Positions 57,071 through 64,000 of a DNA stretch of 64,000 nucleotides are shown here, in pieces. The stretch is from Bombus terrestris (Eukaryota; Arthropoda; Insecta; Hymenoptera; Apidae). The notes under the pieces were generated by a model. That model had not been told where the DNA came from. It did no database searches and saw nothing but the letters and a program-made list of their open reading frames with translations. A program made the position numbers and the translations under genes. The stretch is taken from NCBI RefSeq assembly GCF_910591885.1, contig NC_063270.1:1054001-1118000 (forward strand), given 5' to 3'. Each line of letters begins with the position of its first letter. Position 1 is the stretch's first letter.

Positions 57071-60000
57071 AAAACTCACGTTAAAATGTTCGAATAATAC
57101 GTTCAACGTTTAATGTTGATCGAAGATTATCCTTGTGATATAGAGAAGACGGATTTTTCAGTATTCCTTATCAAAAATATATCATATTAGTTTGGAAATT
57201 TCCGTTTTAAATTAGAAAATGTATAAAGCTTATCGAATATTCTCGTAATAGACAATAACGCAAGGCTTATTCATCACGATTTGATTATTGTAGTTCGATG
57301 ATATTGACAGTGTTTTTATGTAAAATTTATAGAAAGAAGTTGAGTTTGATTATTTTTTCAATATAATGGAAAATTGAAGCAAATAAATCACAGAGCGTGG
57401 AAATTTAACAGGAACGTAAGGAAAATAAGTAAGTATATAGTCAGACAAGGAAAGATTAAACAAGCGTATCTGAATCTTAAAAATTCATTTCATGAAGAAA
57501 GAAGCTACGCATAAAAACATCGTTTCGTATTTGCAAAGAACGATCTTAGTTTTTATTATGCCACAAATTACTTGGCGTTCTGAGGATATGTCTGAACCAT
57601 ACGATGCCACGTATTTCAATTTTAAAACGTAGATATAAATGGAAAGCGATGCGTAGGTAGGATTGGGAGAATGGAAACGACAAGGTTATATTTATAATAA
57701 ATAAGAGAGGAGTACATACGCCGGAGAAGAAGCGGGAGCACAGTTAATTCAGTTTTATACGACAACACTTCCGATCCACGGTAAGCCGGCGACAGTCTCT
57801 CCAGACCTTCCCTCACGTTCTCTTCATCTTAACGCAAAGACGAACCAAAACCTGATTTACATTTCTTTCTCTCCTTGCTATAAAAATTCCGCGACGATAA
57901 CTTCCTTTGTTCCACCCTCTATGGTCGTGGTTGGGATGAGCAACCCCTGCGGCTGGAAAGCCACGGGGGGTCCCTATAACACCGACTAGTTTTCGTTAGA
58001 ACATTACATTTTTTCCCCTTAATTAAAGGCGCTGAGAACTCCGGTCTTGTTAAAAAACTGTTCGTTACTTTGCACCATTCAATGTATTAAAATATTCAAT
58101 CGCGTTAAGTTTAATTATACCAAGAATAATGGAATACAAGAGAATTTCTACTTTCTTTCTTTTCATGTTCAATTGTCTAAAGTTTAATTAGATTAAAAAT
58201 AATGATCAAGAGAAATTCTTTCTCTCCTTCCGCGTTCTATATTTTTAACCCATTATACGCTCAATTAGAAAGAATAGCTTTACCACTTTCATATAGCAAG
58301 TTTCATTCTGAGGAGAATTTTGAACTCCATTTGACATATTCCACCGCAAGCAATTGCGTTACTGTGGAATCTACATAACGACGTTCGAAACTGTCGATCA
58401 TCCATTCGGTTGGTGAAATTCCTTATTGAACGAGGAGTCAAACGCGGAGGTAGAGAGAAAAAGGGAGACAGATAGGATCGAAATGTAATTAAGAGAGCAA
58501 ATAATCCGAGCCGAACAAACTCCATGAAATGGATCAAAGAACTGGAAAGTGGGAGTGAGATGATGCAACGGGATAGGGAAAGGGAGAAAAAGGAAGGACA
58601 TGTACCGATAGAGGCGCGTCGTACTGAAAGGTAGTAGGACGAGCTACGAGCAGGCTGCTTCTCCCTGTCGTCGTGCTGTCTAGCCAGAAGGAGTAGGGCA
58701 ACGAGGGGCCTCGGCAAAGACCCTCGATAAATATTTCCGTCAAGTGACCGGGGTTGGAATTCAAAGAGAGCCGAAAGGTGGAATCGAGAGCGAAACGAGT
58801 CCATCCTCTCTTCAGCAGCCGGTTCAAGGGACGGTCGACGAGAGGAGAAACGATGGAAGGACGGGTGGGCGGAGGTGGCCTGGCAAGCCGGTATATTTGC
58901 GTTACGTTACGTAGTTGCGCGTTTAATCAGCCGTATACCCGGAAAGGGCGCGTGTGACAGAGGGAAGAAGGAAAAGAGGAACCGGCTTGACTTCCGGATA
59001 CCAAAGAACGACGGGGCTTAAACAGCCTCGTACCTTTTGTGCGGCCAAAGAGACTGGATTTTGTTTACTACTGGACTCTGCTCCGTCGTCATCTACCGAT
59101 TTCGACGTGGATCATTGTATTCTTCCGTTTCGTTTTGCTCTGCATTTTATTTCGATTTCCTTCCTTGAATGAAAAGTATTTGTAAGAGTGGAAATTTTAC
59201 TTGAAGCAGTGTTCTTCTTCTTTCTGAAAATCATCTTCCATCTTCTGATGTACAATGTCTTTTTAAGATTTTAGATTTCTGTACGATGTACTCGTTAGTA
59301 TGAGAAAGTATGAGGGAAAAGGAGGCGAAGGAAAACGGAGGAGATGGCGCCTACGAGATGTCGATGGCGTGACAGATTGCCTCCAGTATTTTCCACCACA
59401 TATATCATCGGCATCCGCCAGCCCTTAGTTCTAGTTCAATGCTCACCGCCGCCGTCTCCTTTAATTGGCATCACCTACACCAATCTACCTGTGCCGTCGT
59501 TCAGAAAATTCCCGACCATAGTTAGTTACGATAGATTATATTTGGAGGCATATCGGTGGTAAATGATCGACGGGAAGTCTTACATAATACTTTTTATATC
59601 TCTACATATGTATCTTCATATCATATTATACATTTTCTCCTACTGGTGTTTCTTCTCAATAATTAATTATTATCGAATGATTTTACGATATAGAATTTAT
59701 AAATTAATTTTCATTTATTTATAATAATATCCTATATCGTAATTATTTTAGTGGCAATGAGTTCGAATCAAGCTAAGCAAGCAATAATATATCGATAACA
59801 AACCAAAGGGTCAGTGACAAATTGCAAACCGCACTTTCATCGTCAGGGATACGATTAGGGAAAAATTCGTGCTGTTTTAATGGGGAGCGAAAATTAAATA
59901 CCGCGGTGTCCACCCCTTAGGTCCGGCCACCTAATAATTCATACGAGGAATGTAAAAAAGGCGAGCCCTTGTCGTCTTTCTCGCCTCCCACCACGCGGCA

Positions 60001-60683
60001 AAGAAGAGCGAGAACGAGAAAATCGAGAAGGGGTAGAAAAATACGAGCTCGTGTTTATCTTGAGATTTGTAGCCGCTCTGTTCCCGATATTTATTGGCCT
60101 TCTAGGGACCGTGGATGCCACGGTCTGACGGACCGTTAAATTTTATTATGTTTTTTTCACCGATGCCGAAATAACGCGTCACTGAATATGGCTGGCAACG
60201 TAGTCGTAAAGATAAATCCTGATCGTCCGTGGATCGTCGTTTCCGCTGCGAAGAACGGGCCTCGTAATATCGCTATTTACTTCAACATCTTTCAGCCTCT
60301 ATCCTTTACAGCACGAGCTAACTGTGTTTCAAGCAAACTGGTACTCAAATTGTACGTAAACTTGAAGTTTAATGAAGGTTTAGAAATGTGAAATTGTTGT
60401 TTCAGGAAACTCGATCATCATTTGGCATACATAAACTAATATATAACAAAATGTAACTCTATTAAAATCTTATTATCGTTCAATGTTCCACGAAAGTTTC
60501 GTTTCGTTGTCTATCGCTGACAACCGTATTTAAAATATAAACTTTGAGCTTTCTATATTTTCTAATACACAACATGAATGTTCAATTTTTTAAACTTCAA
60601 CGATATATATAATATAAGCTTGGTGTTCTCATGAAAATTTCACAAGCCAGAACACATGATACAGCCGAAACGCAGATTTACAA

Positions 60684-60707
60684 GTCTTACCCCGCGTCTT
60701 ACCCCGA
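60684..60707. repeat. 12-bp tandem duplication
   Basis: gtcttaccccgc is followed directly by gtcttaccccga: two 12-base units with one mismatch at the end. On the minus strand each unit holds a GGGGTAAGA donor-like sequence. Confidence 0.8.
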
Positions 60708-60904
60708 CGAATTCATAAAGAAGGATCACGACACTAGCAACCTAACTGCCTACCGAGGTCATATTTAGGATTAAGGAGACGGCGGTGCAGCCTCTTCAGG
60801 ACGATAGTTGCGAGCGCAGTGGAAGAACCCCGCTAAACCGAGCAGCCCATTATCTTAACAAATCTAATCTCGCGGTGGGTGTTTATAAATGTCTTGTTTT
60901 CCAG

Positions 60905-60980
60905 CGAAACGGCAACGCGGGTTGAGGCTGAAAGGGACAGAGCGTTTCTAACCGCATTTCGGCTCAGATCCCTCATTAAC
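60905..60980 (+). other. Exon-like segment, gene unknown
   Basis: An acceptor with a good pyrimidine tract (gtcttgttttccag) is followed by 76 bases, open in one frame (ETATRVEAERDRAFLTAFRL and five more residues), and then a donor AAC|gtaagt. No partner exon or family was recognised. It could be chance or part of a non-coding transcript. Confidence 0.15.
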
Positions 60981-63900
60981 GTAAGTGGGTGGTGAGAAAC
61001 GAAGCACATAGTACTACCGTGTATATTGCGCTCCTTGAGGGTAATGAAGAAAGTTCTACTTTGATAAGATTTTTCAAAAATGTATTATTCTAGCGTAAAA
61101 ACATATTAGTGTATATTTTAAATTTTTCATTCTTATATTTTTGATACATGCGAGTATTTAAATGTTAATGATAGTAATTATTGAATTACATGGCAGATTA
61201 GAATTATTTTAAGATATTTCAAAGACACGAATAAAATTTTTATCATTTTTTCTATATTATGAAGATGAAAAATTTTAGGAACTAGTGGTGTCATTACTCT
61301 AACATTAAATTGTAATCTTTAGAATATAGATAAATATAAATATAAAATAGAATAATAATATAAAATTTCCACTTTCTTCGATTCTTGTATTGCTTTTTCT
61401 AATAATAATTCAAATAGAATCATCTCAAAAAATCAAGCTACCCTTATTTATAATCTACCAAAATGTCTTTATAATGCACCACAACATCCACGAATTCGAC
61501 CTCTGATTAGTAATCAATCCAGGAATTCGGCTGAACTCAGGTCATAAACATCCTGAAATAACAAAAATCGCATATACGTGAGAATATAGATAAACGCAAC
61601 GACAAGAGACGATAAATACAAGTGCGGCATCCTGGCGAGAATAAGTCTCTGTTATAATAAGATGGAGGTTACAGCTTGTCACAAAACTAGAGATCCTAAT
61701 CCCTTAAGAACAATAATAACAATCCTTTCTCTGTTACTCCCGGAATGAACGTTAACTGGAGGACAAGGACGAGTAGAACGAGGCAGTTCCAACCTAATTC
61801 AAGGTCTCGCGGAAGGTTGCGCAGTAATCTCCTATTCGACTTCTCTTGAAATCCTTCTAGACCACTTGCTAAACCTTCGTTTACACTTTCTTTCAACCCT
61901 TCTTACATACCTTACAACGCTTTTCATATTTTAAACGCCGCCAGGAATTTACTAACGCCGAACGATCGCTGAGTTGAATGAGAAACAAATGGTAACTTCG
62001 AGATAAAGCTGATTTTCGACGAGCCTTGCGAGAACGAAAGCATAATATGTGTCGATTAATGAAAAACGACTTGTAATTCTTCGAAGGATTTTTGAAAAGT
62101 TTGGCTGCTTCGAAGTCTGATACAACCAAGTTTTTTTCATGGTACAAAGAGAAACTTGCAACTCTAATATTCTTTGTTACATGTATACTGGACATATTTC
62201 TCTTGTGTGATGATTTTCAAATGAAAATTGTTTCTATTCATAAGAGAGGAACAACAAAGATGTTTCGACTCAAATTTCTAGAAATCTAAATTTTGGAAAT
62301 CAAATGTTTGCCCATGAAAAGTTGAAGTTTATTCTATAATATTGAATAAAGCATTATTTCTGTAAGCGTGTAACTATTGAAATATGCTAAAGAATATCGA
62401 AATAAGTAATCCAGAATATCTCTTTGATCTTTACTTCTTATATTATTCGCTATATTAATTTCAAAGACAATTCATTTGAAATTCCTTGTTCTGAGTATCC
62501 TTAAGAGTTTTCGCTAGCTTTCGCCAACTTCTTATCAATATTAACATCGAAAAAGGACTTAATCAGGTCCTCGGTTGGTAGGAAACCGCAGTTGCGACGA
62601 GAACTCTTTCGCTTTAAATTTTCATTCGACTCTCGTACAAGGAGGTTACGTCGGGGACCTGTTTCATCCTTCAAGCCAGACTCTCTTCTTCGTCCTCGTC
62701 CTGGGCGTAATTTGCACACAAAGTACCGAAGAGATGTACCGTGTGGGCTACCACGGTGTGCACGTTTGTGTACGCGCAGACACGTGCACAACCTTTGCGT
62801 ATGGTATAGACTCAGAAACATTATGCTAACGTTCCTCTCTCCTACCTAATACGTTCGTTTTAATAGTTATCGCGTGTCCACGAAAGATATTATATTTTCA
62901 TGGAAACCTGATGATACTAGACAGAATCTTCTACATCTATACAGGTTTTAATAAGAAATTTAAAATTTCAGTAGAATTTTGATATTTATAGTAAGATTTA
63001 GATAACTTGAAAGGGATTGAAACGACCTCTAATTTGAAATAATGTTTTTAGTTCAAAAAAATATTTTCCGTTTGATGCTAATAAAAGACATATACGACTA
63101 ACGAGCTTCAGCAATTTCAACGAACGAACAAGATAAGATTCTTTTCAGTAGATAATAAAAAACCTGTCACGTAGCGGTGGCTGCGTTCAAGACAGACCAC
63201 TGAAACCGGAGGGTGGCAACGAAGAAGCAACGAATAAGGAAAAGAATACTAATTCATTATTCAATCTGGGTCGAGTGATTAGCATGCGCCAGTACCCGGC
63301 ATCTTCGTCCTCGGTTCCTTCTAAATAATGTAAGACGTATACCATCGTAAGAACGTGCTGGTACAGGCACGTTGTCGTCGAAGGATTTTCGTCTCCCTCC
63401 CTATAATTTTGCACAGCCTCAAATTCGCATTTAAATAATTATGCGCAACGCACTTGCACTGGATATAATGCTATAATAGAACATTTCCACGATCAGACAC
63501 GTTGATTAAACTGATAATTTAAAACTACGCGAAAGAAGAATTGATCAGTAAGCTTGTATTATATAATCATTCAGTTAATATCACTGTAAAAAAGTTCGAT
63601 GGTTTTAAGATTACTCCCATCATTAATCTATCATAATAATAAAAAAACATGACTATAAGGTTATAGTTATAATGGGTGCGTGTTCTGAATACTTCAAAGA
63701 ATAGTCATCCACTGTGTCAACCATAATCTAACGACATAACATTAACGAAAAATTACATTTCTATAATCTCATCACTGAGTTTCCTCATCTTGGTTACAAC
63801 AATAAAAACGAAGCTTGAAGGATCGTCACGAAGTCTGGTCGCATTAACTCAGCCCTCGTCAACGAGAAAAATCTCGAATCCCACAGAGACGTCTCTTCCA

Positions 63901-64000
63901 CCAGAGATAAAGCATTTTTAATACAATTAAACGCGAATCTCCACGGTATCCGTTCTTCTTTCTTCTCCAAGGTATCTACACCCTAACGTCACCCTGAACC

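Larger units (their letters stand above)
55720..64000. other. Upstream region of the MYT1-family gene
   Basis: Apart from the possible exon at 56,014-56,079, no coding sequence is supported. GC-rich islands occur at about 56.6-57.07, 57.9-58.0, 58.6-59.1, 59.9-60.1 and 60.66-61.0 kb, between AT-rich stretches. Long ORFs at 58,289-58,827 (minus) lie in one of these islands and look low-complexity. This could be promoter and enhancer sequence, or more 5' introns of the same gene. Confidence 0.5.

Noticed and set aside
58289..58827. Minus-strand ORFs of 171 and 97 codons
   Set aside because: Low-complexity Ser/Leu/Phe/Arg composition from a GA-rich stretch, overlapping in several frames, with no motif and no convincing splice sites.
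1..64000. CRISPR arrays, bacterial operons, ribosome-binding sites
   Set aside because: The window is intron-containing eukaryotic DNA. No regularly spaced direct repeats or prokaryotic gene organisation were seen.

Overview
The window is AT-rich eukaryotic DNA with many CpG-rich islands, long introns, GT-AG splicing and very few transposon traces. Together with a split six-finger MYT1-family gene carrying insect-type polyglutamine and polyalanine tracts, this suggests an insect, most probably a bee or other hymenopteran. The species cannot be fixed from sequence alone. No bacterial operon, CRISPR array or convincing RNA gene was seen.

Layout. (1) About 3.3-8.6 kb, plus strand: a small gene for a 167-residue, two-helix membrane protein with three PPxY motifs (coding exons 3277-3525 and 7151-7405, likely 3' UTR exon from 8015). 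Its 3.6-kb intron carries, on the opposite strand, an ORF at 4231-4719 that faintly resembles an insect chemoreceptor exon. (2) About 8.6-12.2 kb: the space between two convergent genes, probably holding the long 3' UTR of the next one. (3) 12,229-55,719, minus strand: one very large gene of the MYT1/MYT1L/ST18 family of neural CCHHC zinc-finger transcription factors. I reconstructed 16 coding exons whose phases all agree, giving 1782 residues from the ATG at 55,668: a long disordered N-terminus, two fingers, a Gln/Ala/Pro-rich centre with DLS-type motifs matching the MYT1 domain, four more fingers, and a C-terminal coiled coil. (4) 40.3-55.6 kb is its first 15.3-kb intron and 55.7-64 kb its upstream region. 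Both are studded with GC-rich islands that look like regulatory elements, and neither shows a recognisable separate gene.

Most interesting points. Fingers 1, 3 and 5 are each cut by a phase-2 intron at exactly the same serine codon, while fingers 2, 4 and 6 are uninterrupted, which is the footprint of an ancestral split-plus-intact two-finger module. The exon with the first half of finger 3 is frame-neutral and has a GC (not GT) donor. Skipping it would leave an orphan half finger like the one I remember in vertebrate MYT1 proteins. The PPxY gene ends with the same Arg-stop whether or not its last intron is spliced. All exon calls were made by eye and need RNA-seq or homology confirmation.
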